A DNA stretch of 64,000 nucleotides from contig JABBOT010000004.1 of NCBI GenBank assembly GCA_016165875.1, positions 19,560,007 through 19,624,006 of the forward strand. Reading direction: 5' to 3'. The stretch comes from Acanthopleura granulata. Taxonomy: Eukaryota > Mollusca > Polyplacophora > Chitonida > Chitonidae. Both the position numbers and the translations under genes were made by a program. Below the pieces are notes generated by a model. The model saw nothing but the letters and a program-made list of their open reading frames with translations, was not told the origin of the DNA and did not search any database. Position 1 is the stretch's first letter, and each line of letters begins with the position of its first letter. Shown one piece after another: positions 43,911 to 63,839 of the stretch.

Positions 43911-46900
43911 TTTTTTTAATATTTGTTTTTGCTCTCATGTTCAAAGGTCCTGTATGTGTGTACATCTACAAAAGGCCTATTGATGAAGGGTTAAACTGTT
44001 TTTATTGGCTTTAGTTTCATTGGCTTTGTGAATGTTTTTTAATGATTTAAATTCATAGACTTTCAGTGCAAAAAATTACCAGTTATACAAACTTTGTTTT
44101 CTGTAGTAAACACATTCTCTAGAAAGCCCCATGCCATGCAACAATTTCTAGCACACAGGACATTGCTGTGACATTTTTGTTTTTGAGATCTATGGACTTT
44201 GACAAATTTACCATTGTTGTAATCAGGAAAGCTTTTCATGTACATAGGGCGACAGTTTTCTGCACATACCTACCTACATGAACAAGAAGGGTATTGATAA
44301 GCAGGTTCCTCTGGACATTTTACCAGATTTGTCATCATTTTGCTGTTTTTTGGACAGACATCCGGATTGACTTCACTCTGCAAATACAGATATCTAAGCC
44401 TTTCTTGTAGCCTTGTAGGACTACAGTTTCATATCAAACACCTATCTAGATAAGCTTTTTGTCTCTCCAGCTCCTTTACCAGATTTATACAGTTCAGGAT
44501 TTATCTTGGTGTATACCAGGTTATCTAGTGTACACATATCTGTAGAAAGCTTTCCACATCTGTATTAATACTAAGAGCCTACAGTGCTCCAGATAAGTAT
44601 TTTTGTGGCAGTACAATACTCCACCAAATTTTAGCCTAGGAGTACTGGCTTATATCTTAGGAGTACTGACTTATCGCAGAAAATCTGTTTTCATAAATAA
44701 AATCAGTTTTCGTTGGTGTACGTGGTTAGTCGTTTTCCAAATGAATGTACATATCTGCTGAAATGGAGTTCATGTATAAAACATTTACTTTATACAGGTG
44801 AAAAAAATAATCCCCTGTACCTATACCTGTTTTCTCCACTTCTCCATATAATGTAAACCTGATATATATGTATATACATAAATAAAGATGAAGAATTTCT
44901 CCCCCGGTCATCATGATGCAACCACCATGAAGCCATGATAGCCCCAGGACAGGACTATATTCTTTCACAAAACTTTGTGAACTTAAGGTGTCCTGTGTCT
45001 GTAGTTGTTGATGCAATCTGCATGCAATTATGGCTCTAAATGTCATAATATCTGAGGTGTAGCACAGATGATTTTGACAACCCGAGTGGATATTAACATT
45101 GAAACATGTACCTGTACATTGTTTCTCAAATGAAAAACAGAAATGAATGAAGTTTTTGTATCAGGACATCTACCCCCCTCCCCCCTTGTGAACTTGTTCC
45201 ACTTCAGGCATTTTCTTGAAAACAGCTTATTTTATAAAAATACAAACAAAAAATGTCTTTGTTGTTATATCATATGCATGAAGTACATTCAATTATATCT
45301 TCACTGTATTACGTTTTATAGTACATTTTTCTATGGAACTATGGACATCGTCTTATATACAGTACCTCATCTGGGATTAATGACATTGAGTCCACAAAAG
45401 GCTTGCAGATGAAGCAGGAATAGAGTTGCTTCTTCATCCATGCATGTCGGCTACTGCATTAGATGACAGCATACCAATTATGACATTCACACCATATGTT
45501 AAGCATAATAAGTTATTTTGCCAATCAGCCATGAATTTTAAGTTGTGTAAAAATATCATAGAAAACGTCATAAGTTACATTGTGAATGACTGCAAGGAAC
45601 TGTACAAAATTAGCACAAAAAAGGTGGGGGGAATTATTTGATATTTGTAATAAAACCAATGCATACCTGCATAGTACAGTAGAATTATTAGATGAATCAC
45701 AGAGGGGGGGGGGGGGGGATTCTTCATAGGGGGAAATGGACATATTGGAAAACATTTGGGGTCCATACTTCACATTTACATTGTATGTTGGTTAAATTAA
45801 TGTTTCACATCCACCTCAGAGTGAGTATGTCCAAGTGATAATGATATGAACCTGTAACTTAGGCTCTGACTGAATATTAAGTGCATAATGAAAACTAGGT
45901 AATACAATTCACACACAATATGAAAGAGACAATTTGACCTTTAGAAATCAAACATTTATCATCAGTGTATTTTTATTATTGACTTTTGATGTCAAATGAT
46001 TGTCAAGATTGCCCATTTACAATTTTGTGAGCAAATGATTTAAATGACCGCATGCCAAAGAAGTGAGGTAGATTTAATTTGACTGATATTGCTTCTTTCA
46101 TTGTGGTGCTGTAAACACAAAGTATTATAATTGACAGGTTGACAGTGAGAGTAAATTAAAGCATGATAATTGTAAAATTTTGTTGATTATATTGAAAGAA
46201 CATGGAGTTTGTTGGCATGAAAATGTAATTTAAACACACATTTAACTTGGCTTTGTAGCTCAGTTATTGCATGCCACATTTTATGTGTAATAAAATGACA
46301 GATCAGTAAAAGCATGAGGATTTTCTCATACATACATCTGTAGTTATGTGTTGTTGAGAATCCTGCATATCAAAATGCTGATTTACCTGTGGAGGATTTT
46401 AAGCCCAATAATATTTTACACTTGCAGGACTGAACTATAGGCACATTCATATCACATTTATGCAAGAATTGAATATTGTATTTTATGAATAGGAATCATG
46501 TATTATCTATGTATACCTAGTATACAGTGGAAGTACGTAGAGGTAGCCTATGCAAGCATGCATGATTCTAATTAGTTTTCACCTGTTGTGAAGCAAGTAC
46601 AAGCTTTGAGATATGCTATAGATTGAGCAGCAGAAAAGTTCAGTTGTAGTGAGGAATTAAAAAAAAAAACGAGCAAATTAATCCAGACCTGTACATATAC
46701 ATGATTTAATGTTGAACCTCAGGTTTGTTAAATAGCTGTGATACAAACACAGACAGGGTATGTGTACAACTGGTCCAACTCACATTAGTTATTTCCATGT
46801 ATTTACAATATACTCAAATACCAGAACAGCCAGTCAGTAATTCTGCATCTCATGGAGGTTACAATTAAGTATGTTGTACTATACCAGGGTAATGAAAGGG

Positions 46901-48199
46901 AAAAGAAATTTTTTATGTGATTAGGTGTGAGCAGCTACTGGTTTTAAGTTAGAGAAGAAGTAACTGGAGGGATTTAATTATGAAATGTAAGGCTAGATTT
47001 TTACTCATTTATACATGGTTTTGACCTTTTTAACTTTATTTGGCTGAGACGGTGAAAATGCTGGCCCAGTGCTACTTTACCATTGAGATAGCATATTTCA
47101 ATGACTGGATTGACGGCAGCTTTTAGTCAAGGTACATGTATCTGACTGGTCAGTGGTTTACTCCTGGCATACAAACCTTCTACACCCAGAAACTTGACAG
47201 CCTTTAAGTGAAACATTATTGAGTATTGTGTTAAAACTCCATTCAAATAAATAAATCAAGGCATTTGTGACATTTAGTAAATTTGCGATAAAAACTTAAT
47301 ACTGGGAAGTGCAGCTGAATATAATGCTTAAGTAATGGATAAGGGCTGTTTGCATATAATGTGGCAGTTTTTTTATCTTTGGGTAGTCAACATTGGCCTA
47401 TACCAGCATGCAAAAAGGTAGTTCATCAGCTAGTATTTTCTTGGTAGGGACCATTTTTGGACCTATTAAATACAGGGAGAGACCTAAGTTATATAGGCCC
47501 ATTACAACAGTGGGAACTATTCTTGAGTACACTGTAAAAAATAGATCAAATAAATAAATAAACACAACAGTGGGATCACATATGTGCCTATGTGAAGATG
47601 TGCACCAATAGGAAAAGCAGTACACTTTTTTATGCCATCACCTGGTTACAAATTGGTATTTCAAGATATACATGTGACTTTTGATTGAATTAACTGTAGA
47701 AAATTTAGTCCATCTTAAGATGTTCTGTAGTGGCCCCAAAACTGCACAAACTGAACAAGAGTATAATGCAAATGTCAAATTATTTTGCTGGACTAAAATG
47801 GACTTAATTATGCATTATCTACAAATAGGACACATGGCCTACGAATGTATTTTTTTTCTTATCACCAACATTTATTTATTAAATAATTCAAAGGAAAGCC
47901 TTGTATGAAGGAAATTAAAATGTACCAGGGAGCTTATGCATGTAGTCATCTACGAGCACACTGACTTTGGAACATGATTGGCGTAGTGCTTGGGTTGAGC
48001 ATGCGAGAGTTAATTTTAGGTGCAGATTTAGATTTTGGCTAAATGTTTTGCTTATGTGGCGTGATAAAAGTAAATATCTTCACTGAACGGTTCATTTCGT
48101 TTTCATATGCATCGTATATTTGAGATTTTACACGAACAAAATCCATCGTCGGTTAGGTCGAGGAAGTTAGTGTAGCTTAGGTGTGACAGCCAGCCAATG
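43911..48199. other. Intergenic, no supported gene
   Basis: AT-rich sequence without conserved exons. It contains a run of 15 G at 45704-45718. Short frames (44726-45046, 45143-45412 and 47681-47908) show no recognisable domain. Confidence 0.45.
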
Positions 48200-48593
48200 T
48201 TGCTCAAAAATTCTGAGATAGGGTCAGTGAACACAAGTTGAACCTGCCGGAAAGGACAAAGGGGCCAAGGAACACCAGCGGGGATCCTCCATCTTGCAGA
48301 TATCTGAACACAGAGCCAGCATTTGCACGTATTGATTGTAATTTTCGTACTCTAAAAGATGAAGCATACGTCATTGAAGGCTTCAAAAAGTTCGTTGAAT
48401 ATTTGTTCAAAGGTGATAAACTTTCAAAGGTTTATGTATGGAAGCGTTACGCTCGAACACCATTCAAGCCGCACATACGTATTTGTGACCTTGACGTTTG
48501 TTTTCAGGGACACGTGTGATGAACGTGGTAGGATCGGTGCTGCTGCAAGCATTTGACGAGTTGGCTCGTGGCAGTCAGAAAGGGTGAGTGCTA
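48200..48593 (+). promoter_or_regulatory. Possible GALE promoter and non-coding first exon
   Basis: The first GALE coding exon begins at an acceptor (52687), 12 nt before the ATG, so at least one untranslated exon must lie upstream. This relatively GC- and CpG-rich island contains CCATCTTGC, a YY1-like site, and an E-box CACGTG near 48510. A good donor, AAAGG|GTGAGTG, occurs at 48593/48594. The open frame 48238-48519 is not recognised. The assignment is inference. Confidence 0.3.
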
Positions 48594-48744
48594 TGTACGA
48601 GCTATCAGATGCAGGTGGCAGCACAACCTGAGCGATGAATGATTCTTTAGTATTTCTTTTGACAGTTGCCGGAGGGCTTAGTGATGGTATTTATTTGTCT
48701 CGTTAGGTAAAGCCTAATATAACTGATGAAAAGCTTTTTTCAGA

Positions 48745-49640
48745 GTGGTGAAGTTTCTTAGTGAAGTAAAACGTTTTTTAGACAATTGGAGACCTATAAC
48801 TTTGTTCAGTGTAGACTGCAAAATATATGCAAAGGATATTTCAGTGCACATAAAGCAAAACTTGGAAAAGTTAAATCATGTAAGTAAATCTGGTTTAAGT
48901 GAAAGGAGAAACAGAAACAAACATTGTAGAGGTAACATTCTTATTGGGCCTTATGGTGGACTCCATTTCATCGATTTTGAAAAAGCATTTTTCTTTTTTG
49001 TTTTTTGGGGGTTTTTTTGTGCAGAGGTACATGTACACTGTAATTAATCGTATACTTTGACAGACTGATGATATCAGGAATCACACTGAATCTCAAAGAA
49101 AGTGAAAGTTTACATCATGCAGATGATTCCAGTGTTCTTTCAGAGAATATTGAGAATGTTAAAAAATCTTTCCTCTAGCAGGTGGATGTGTGACACAGGA
49201 GTTAAACAATTGTCAAAGACTAAATTCCTAGGTCTTCAGATGAGTAACACTGAAGATGTGGCAGAAGTAAATATTGATAAGCCCCAAAAATGCAATTAAA
49301 ATTTCATATTTGGAAACAAAGAGGGTTGACATTATGTACATGGAAGAACTTCATTATCAAAGATTGAAGGTTTGGTTAGATCTGTATACTTGCGTAGTGT
49401 TCTGCATAATTCTGATAAGCTTGTCAAACATATTTAAGGCTTGGTGTACTTTTATCTGGAATAGCAGGATTTAAAATTCAAGATAAGGTGGAGAAGTGCT
49501 ATGATAACGTGGTTATCTCCTGTCAAGGAGAAGAGCATGAAAGTATGAAAATTGTTTTTTCCAGAAAATCGGTGGATTAGAATTTTTGCTTAACCTAGTT
49601 ATAATGTGAAACAGCTGGGAGTGAAGCTTCCCTAGTTTTT
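48745..49640 (+). mobile_element. Decayed LINE (non-LTR retrotransposon) reverse transcriptase
   Basis: Frame 48745-49047 carries DNWRPITLFSVDCKIYAKD, the classic fingers motif of LINE reverse transcriptase, and ends in FIDFEKAF (palm motif A). A second frame has HADD at 49116-49127 in place of the usual YADD catalytic box. A third near 49450 has FIWNSR, a C-terminal motif of such elements. The spacing between motif A and HADD is far too short, and stops and frame changes abound. It is a dead, internally deleted fragment. The extent after about 49500 is uncertain. It would lie in the 5' intron of GALE. Confidence 0.75.
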
Positions 49641-50929
49641 TGAGGACATTCTGTTTGATTGCAGTTTGGCTTCAACTACACCCAATTGTAACACATATTT
49701 AATCACATTCTTTGGAACAGTCAGTTGGAACCATGCATGTGGTTCCATCATGTACTTTAACATGGTCAGAGTTATGTTATAATTTGGTAAATAGCCTGAA
49801 AGTTATGATAGATTTAAAATAGAATTAAATACGACTGAGTTGTTTCTTAGGAATTAAATGGTCCCTTGTTACTGTGCAGTAAGTCCCTTGCAAGATATGA
49901 AGGTATGCTTAAATACATGCATGTGGTTCCATGTGACATTGTACATGTAAACTTATTTAATGATGTTGTAAAAAATTGTTGGTAGGTTTGTTCTAAGTGA
50001 CATAACAGTAAGTGTAAAGATCAAGGCTGATAGATTTTATTGTTTTGCTCCCTCAAAAGTTTCAATTTGGGGACTAAATTTTTGAAGGGAAGGGGGTATT
50101 GTAACACAGGCCTTTGGTTCACTGAGCTTACTGACTGATAATACTTATCCAGGCACATGTACCTCACTTCCCCACCCACCACACCTTTACCTGATACCTA
50201 GCCACTGCCCTATGTATTAGGAATACCTGACCGTGAAGCCAATCGAGTATATGTGTTGTTTTTATTTAACATAAAGGTCTTTATAACTTAAAAGTTTGTG
50301 TTTCTCACTGATGATCTATATACAATTTTGTTGGTCTTGAAACAAGCTTTATACTGATGTAAATTAAGTGAAAGTTAGAAACTATGTAGAATATAATAGC
50401 AGCTCAAAGAGGTGAAAAACTACTAGGAAGGCTGGTCATTTGTGCCTTTAGTTGGCTCTAACTTTTTGACCTTTGTGTATTGTTTATTCTTATCAGTTCT
50501 AATAGCTTGTCATTTTGTGAATATTGTGATATGTATATTTACCATGTTGAAGTTACACATTGTTTTATAAATCAACTTGAAACCTGTTAAAGTAAAACAA
50601 CTAGGCTTGTCCAGCTGTAGTCTAGTAGCATATGAAAACAATGCTCTCACTGTATAAAGGGTGGCCTGTGAGCCACTAGGGCAGACTGGCATGCATGGCC
50701 CCAGTGGGATGAAAACCCCTCCCCACTAGGGCAGACCCTGATAGACCACTGAGAGGATGTCATGCTGATGGATGTAGATTATGTTCAACAAGGAATTGTC
50801 TCCACACATTGTGGTTGCCTCTTTCATTCCCTGACCTTAACTGCCTTGCAAACCTTGAGATGACTTAAAGATCCCGGTAACACTTGTTTCTCTTGCAGGC
50901 AATAACCAACAACGTTCCATGTTACACTT
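49641..50929. other. Probable GALE 5' intron, nothing recognised
   Basis: No exon or clear repeat was identified. Some of the left part may still be LINE-derived. Confidence 0.4.
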
Positions 50930-51210
50930 AGACTCGAGTGACAAATTACTTAATGTTCTCCACAAAACAGCAATGATGCGAAAACTTGAGTGTTCCTTTT
51001 GTAATTTCGAGAACAGTACTGCTCATGCACAGTTCGAATGTGCATTTTTGGAGGCAAATTAATGTCATAAATGTTATTATTGGTGCTGAAATTTACATTT
51101 TTCAATTAGTACATGTATATCATCTTATCTACCAAACAAACCTGAAAGTACCTTTTTAAAATCAATATGACTTATCAGGGTGGACGAAATTTTGAATCAT
51201 TTAGGGTAGA
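50930..51210 (+). repeat. Interspersed repeat R4, copy 2
   Basis: Direct-orientation partner of 13130-13600, best over 51070-51200 (TTGGTGCTGAAATTTACATT, ATATCATCTTATCTACC, CCTTTTTAAAATCAA, GGACGAAATT). Confidence 0.5.
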
Positions 51211-52179
51211 TTTTGTTTCAGGAGTGGAATTTGCGTGGGAGTGTGATAGCATGCCTCAAATACAAAGGCCATTCAGGGTCTTTGTATTTTTTATTAGCAG
51301 CAATGTGTTCATCAGTCTAGGATACAATTTATAAACTTTGTGGTTTGTTTTGTAAAAGTTGTGGGGATAGTGTGATAACTATTTAGGATGAGATGCTACA
51401 ACACATCAATAGTTTTTCACTAATATTTTGAATTTGTTGCATGTATATATTGAAACCTACAGTGATGTAGTTTACATAAACTTCTAAACATATAAACTTT
51501 GTAAACATATACTTTTGTGTTAACACCACTGAAGCTTTGTGGTCACACAGCTGAAAACTACACAAATACTACAGTGTGACTCTTGAGTCAAGTTAGAACT
51601 GTAAAACAAAATGCTGAGTCATATATACAGAAATCTGTAATGGAACAGGTAGAATCATGCTGATATTACCTGGTATTTGAGGAATTAAGACCAAAACTTG
51701 TAAATTGACACTAATTTTAAAGCCAGTCTACTACATCTAAAGTTATACCAGTCCAGTTAGCTGATGGCAGGGTACAAGCGTCAGTGACAGTTCATATTCA
51801 GAACCTCCTTAATATGCTTCGGGCACTTCCTGAAGTGCGCCAGGTGGCAGTCAGTCCCTGGTACCCTCCTCACTGCCAGACTGTGCTAACATCAGCTCAG
51901 GTGATCTGTCCTTTCATAAAAGCACAACTTTGTACAAGAATTGGCATAAGTAAACTGAAGGCTTCATGGATTTACATGTGTGATGTTGCTTAAGGTAGGC
52001 ACAAGGATGTCAGTTATTTAACAACCGGGAGAAACATATCATTATTACTGTACTGGAGATTAGAATAGTTAAGCGGAAAGCTTATCTGAAGAGCATACAT
52101 GTAGTTAGAAAAGCAATAAGCGTTCATTCTAACGCCATACTCAAGAATATTTCACTTATACGAAGGCGGTATCTCCTTG

Positions 52180-52430
52180 GTGCAGGACGGATTTCCACCA
52201 TATCTTTTATCTGGTGCAGCCTCACCGAGACGGCTTGCCGAAGACACCCAAAGGCCCCTTACCCAGTCACATTATACTGACACCGGGCTGACTATTCCAC
52301 CCTCTATCCTCTTATTGCTGAGGGCCTGGTAAGGAAGCACGATGTACAATTTTTTAAAGTCTTTGGTATGACCCGACCCAGGTTTGAACCCAGATCTCCC
52401 CGTCTACCAACTGTGCTATCCTGACGGGTC
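52180..52430 (-). mobile_element. SINE family 2, copy upstream of GALE exon 1
   Basis: On the minus strand, GACCCGTCAGGATAGCACAG then TTGGTAGACGGGGAGA forms the tRNA-like head, with GGGTTCAAACC as B box. A body resembling 31811-32159 follows (TAAAGTCTTTGGTATGACCC and TCACATTATACTGACACCGG on the plus strand). It ends about 270 bp before the first coding exon. Confidence 0.8.
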
Positions 52431-52650
52431 TACATGTAGTTAGAAACGATACGATGTGTGGTTACCTATTTTGCCTATCATTTGTATTTTCTTACATTTT
52501 CTTGTTTGATTAATTGAGTGGTCACTGGAAAAAATTCTGAACAAGGAAAACTTGATTATAATGACATCTTGGGAAATATATGTTTATTCCTGATATACTG
52601 AGACGCAAGGTCTATTTTTTGTGTTGTGTTTTGCAAACTTTCAACGATAG

Positions 52651-59373
<6,723 letters not shown>

Positions 59374-59533
59374 TTTATGTGAACATTAACAGAAAACTTG
59401 CAAATTGTCAATAATCTTCATCTCTGTGTCCCAGTCATAACTAATTTATTCTTAAAATGAATAGAAACGTTATTTAGATGTTGATTTTTAGTACATTGCA
59501 GATCTTTATATTATTATTTCTTTTTTTTTACTA

Positions 59534-59539
59534 AATAAA
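59534..59539 (+). terminator. GALE polyadenylation signal AATAAA
   Basis: Canonical hexamer about 160 nt after the GALE stop codon, the first good signal downstream. Confidence 0.6.
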
Positions 59540-61843
59540 ATATAATTCTTCACCACAAAGAAAACGATGGTTTTTATTAGCAGGAGATACAGAAGTACCC
59601 TATTTTGAGAGATCTTATTACATGTTTCGTGTGAATTAGTTTCAAGGACCAGGATTCATTACTCTTGAGTTTCAAGTCTATGACAACAGACGGTTAGAGT
59701 ATGTCACATGACCTCCCAGCTAGATGTTCGTGGTATGTTAGTACTCTGAGCACATTTTTATTTTAGCATGTGTTTCAATTCAAGAAAACATTTTGCCTGC
59801 AGTTGTATTATGTTTGTGCTGTTCTTGACATTGTGGCTCTTGGGTAGAGATTAGCAAGCAAGTAATTGAAATTTTATTGTATGTTGGTGATAATTGGTTA
59901 CTTGACTGAGTTTGGTTTATTCTTTTCTTTTTGTTAAAGTGGGATTTCACAGTTTATCACAGGGTGATGTAAATTCAAGTTGAAAAGAAGGTGATACAAG
60001 CATAAGAAGTACACAATCTTGTTTAATTTTTTTATACAGTGGTATATTTTTACATGCACTGTTCACTTGTCTTGGACATGTAGCATAATAAATCAGTGTA
60101 GTTCAAGATATACCATATCATCCATATATCATCAATAATTTAAGACATTTCTGGTGCAATTAATAATTACAAGGTTTAGCTCTGTGTACAGTATTTATGC
60201 TATTTATAAGTGCAATGAGATGTGTTTTGTCATTACAGCTAAGGATTTTGTGAGACCGAAGGTCTTTATATTCACACGGGGCTTGTTCTGCTCCAAAGAA
60301 GGTAGTCAGTGATGAAAGTACTTCAAATCTCTCCCAATATATTTTATCCAAACATTTCTTGAAAGTGTATTGAAATCTGTTTGAAATATTAAGTCATGGT
60401 AACTTTCTCAGGTCACTTTTGGCTTATTTGATATAGCAAATACAATTTCATTTACCAGGTAACGATGAAAAATGACCTTGTGAAGAGACAATAAATTGTC
60501 TTCAATGCTGACTACTTGTGAGGAGAAAAAGACTTTTAAAACTGATCCTTTTGTCTTGGTGTTCTTTCAGACATGTTTTAAGGTTTTATTCTGTCGATCC
60601 TTGTAACAATGTACGCATTGCATTGTAACATTTTACGAAGCACAGATTGTGCCCCCTCCCAATATGTGTATGCGTAATTTTGAATCCAAAGTTTTATATT
60701 CAAATAGGTGGAGTAAGTGTGAATATGAACATATAGTTTAAAGACCTTAATTATTTGGGACTTGGTTTACAAGTGAATAAACTGTAAGGGTTGATTTGAT
60801 ACTATTGTAGTCCTTGACTACATGTATTGTTTTCTTTCTTTTTTCTCTGTGGATTATGTTTTGGTAATTTTTCCCCATGGTTTCCCCTTTTCTTAGCCGT
60901 TGTTGTTGCAAACGTGAGTTGACCCAGGTTTCTGGAATATTTGTGAGCAAATTTACATTCAGTTTAACTTACACAAATATCTTAATTTACGTTTTACCAA
61001 ATATACTTTGATATGAGCAAAATCAACTTGTGTGAAAGTTTTTCTAGCCTCAATGTCTTATTGTGAAGTGCACTATGGCTACCAAAATTTGCTGCATGGA
61101 TGTTACGAGATGGAAATTCAAAGCCAGAGAATAATTTATCATGGTTTAGCTCCCATGCATACAATACCATTATAAGCCAAAGAAATCAAAATGCAAATTG
61201 AGGAAGTAATGGACCAAAATGACATTTTTTGTCAGTGTGAAATTAAAAACCAGCAGAAGTACAATTATGCATTTATTCTCGTCGTCCATCAGCTATGTTA
61301 CTACAATTCCATAGAAAAAAATTTACTCCAAAGGCTGTCCAGTTTTACTCACCATGTATTATTAAAAATTTGGCTTTTCTGTAGTGGCTTATGAATTCAG
61401 ATAATTCCAGACCAAAACAAAATGTTATTTTCATTTCTGAGCATAAATCACAGATGGCCTCATGCAATTTCCCTAGCTGTTGAATCACATTCTGCAGGTT
61501 TTTTTGTTGTTGTTTTTTCTCTCTTTCACTGGTTTCAGCTTAGAGGTTCAGGTGTCCCAACATGTTTGTATTCGCAATAGTTTAAGATGTTTTAGCATGC
61601 CAGCAATGGCACATCAGCTTTGTAAGAATGAGAGATGTTGATGAATTGGCATAAATGACGAGTAAGATACCGTGGGCAGTAGAGGAAAGTGTACCAGTTG
61701 GTCAACATTATCATCACTTACTTCAATATGACGGTAGCTTAAGTGGCTGTAGCGTTGTATACAACGACAATAGTAACAAGTGTTTTCAGTATAGGTAAAG
61801 GTAACTGTCGTCATGTACTTCAGCTTCTAATGTCACGACAGTA
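59540..61843. other. Intergenic downstream of GALE, no supported gene
   Basis: AT-rich sequence with no conserved exon. Extra AATAAA hexamers occur, for example near 60087 and 60491, and could serve as alternative GALE ends. Confidence 0.4.
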
Positions 61844-62209
61844 GGGGGGTTTCGAGTTTGAACTCTTTTCTCGCTGGAGGTAAAAGAAGTCCTACTGTAC
61901 CGTGTTACTGGTCAGAAATGTTACGCAAATAGTTTTGATAGCATTTACTATAACACGGGTGTGTGAAAAAAGGTTTACAAAAAGTTATTTAGAGTTGACA
62001 AACGATGGAGAAAATTGATGAACTTTACGTTTGTGAACTTAAAAAGTTTGTGCAGGAAGATGGTGTCACTTTTCTCTCCGGAACAAGAGGAGACAGATTA
62101 TTGATAATTTAATGTTAGCAAAAATTGTCGAACATTTTAGACTGATCACATGAAGCAGCGTGGCATTTTTTACTTTCGACAATAATAGAGCTCGAAGTCG
62201 AAACCCCTC
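61844..62209 (+). mobile_element. MITE-like TIR element, copy B
   Basis: The left end GGGGGGTTTCGAGTTTGAAC pairs with the right end GAGCTCGAAGTCGAAACCCC. TA flanks both sides (61842-61843 and 62210-62211). It is 366 bp, in direct orientation relative to copy A. The TIRs of the two copies share the core GTTTCGAGT..GAAC. Confidence 0.75.
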
Positions 62210-62846
62210 TATTCAATGTTGCCTGCCATCATTTAATAGGAAATTTCTTGAGAATGGTGTTAAATGACAATAATTTGCAAAGATCAAGTCACAGATGACG
62301 ATTAAGTGACTTGTGTTTTTATGGCCACTTGTTATATTGTGCTTGTAACAGGTAGAAAGGTATGAACAGCGAACAACCGTGCCAAATTTCTACACCTGAG
62401 GTGGTTTTCATCTGTAGTTTATATTTTACGTGTGAAAAACAGAGGAAAACGAAATGGGTTATTGCTTACATAAATTGTTCACAATTGTCGCTGATGTGTG
62501 TGTCAAGAGGGATATTACCTTTAGGTCATTTTATACTTCCTATTGCGGTCATTTACAAAGGGATCACATGATGTGAATTGATGCATAATTTCTGATGTTT
62601 AATTTATCTCAATAAAGAACAGAAGTTTACTTTTAGTAAAGATCATTGTTCTAGGTTTGTTATTAATTTTTCATAACGTTCCGTGACATAGCATAAAATA
62701 GGTTTATGTGGCTACAAACTGTCTTTCTCTGCCTTTTATATAACCAGCTTGGGACCTGGTTTGACAAGCGACTTTTGGCGGAATTTCACTATCCTGATGA
62801 TTCACAAATGCATGGGTACTAATCCAACTCGAAGTCCACTTGTTAA

Positions 62847-63313
62847 TTAGGCGGCAAGGAAATCAGCCAGATCTCTGGTTGGTTTTCTCTGCCCATAAAT
62901 CCAATCGGCGTCTTCTATGTGAAGCGCTGGTGAAATATCGCTGATTTGAACCGAGAGGAAGTACATCCAATCTGGTTGACTGTCGGTCCGTTTGCACGGA
63001 TTAACATTTTTCCATATTGAACTATTACCGTACGAACCGATGATCCAACCCCAGGCATCTTTCGTGGGAATTTTCGTCCAAGGATCCATTGTTGTTAGAT
63101 TCGTTTCGTTAGTTCGTTCGAGATCATACGCCTTCCATCATACTTGTCATCAATGTATTGATTTGCATCTAGAGGCGTAAATCTGCGTTTCACATTTAAA
63201 TTCGCCAGTTCCTTGCCAGTGGGTTTTCTCCTGATTCTTCCATACATATATCCCCGTTGTCGAACTAGAGGAACTTGAATATTACTGAGAATTTCGTTAA
63301 ACAATATATGCAC
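62847..63313 (-). pseudogene. Unrecognised coding-like stretch with a frame change
   Basis: Two minus-strand frames abut. The first, 63313-63095, includes VPLVRQRGYMYGRIRRKPTG. The second, 63089-62847, has an ATG at 63089 and includes PTKDAWGWIIGSYGNSSIWK, ending in DLADFLAA and TAA. The second frame stays open upstream of its ATG for about 17 codons, overlapping the end of the first. A single gene with one frameshift, or two exons read through, is therefore as likely as two ORFs. Base composition is richer in G+C than the surroundings, which favours real or recent coding sequence. I do not recognise the family. It could be the 3' end of a minus-strand gene entering from the right, or a transposon relic. 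Confidence 0.35.
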
Positions 63314-63546
63314 TATTCAGTTCATCTATTGAACTGTCTGATTGGAACCTTAACAAAGGACATATAGGTCTAACGTGCGGTCAGTGTGCCATATATACCA
63401 CTCGGTCTTCAGCAAATTTATTAGAGAAAAAGTAGACGCAAGCCTATTTTAATTATGCAGGTAGGGTGTATTCCAGACTATACACATCGCCATTCTGAAA
63501 GGGCCACTGTGTTGATGATCAAGCTTCAGTTTATCACTTACATTTG

Positions 63547-63584
63547 AAGTTTTTTTTTTTGTTGTTTTTTTTTTTTTTTTTCTT
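63547..63584 (+). repeat. T-rich homopolymer tract
   Basis: Two T runs are separated by GTTG. Confidence 0.8.
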
Positions 63585-63839
63585 CTATTCGTCAATAACT
63601 TATATGAAAAGGGTTGACCATGGCCCAAGCATAAACTAAAATGAATTATTAAATTTTCGGATAAAGGAAATTTTGAAAGGATTCTTCACCAAAGTCATAG
63701 ATCTGTCAGCAATTTTGTAGGATGAAAAATATGGCTCACATCTGGATGAAATTTCGTGCACCGCCTGTCCTTGGCACATTCATTAAAAGAAAAGACAACA
63801 AAAAAAAATAGAACCAAAAATATTTCAGAAGAGGGGTCC

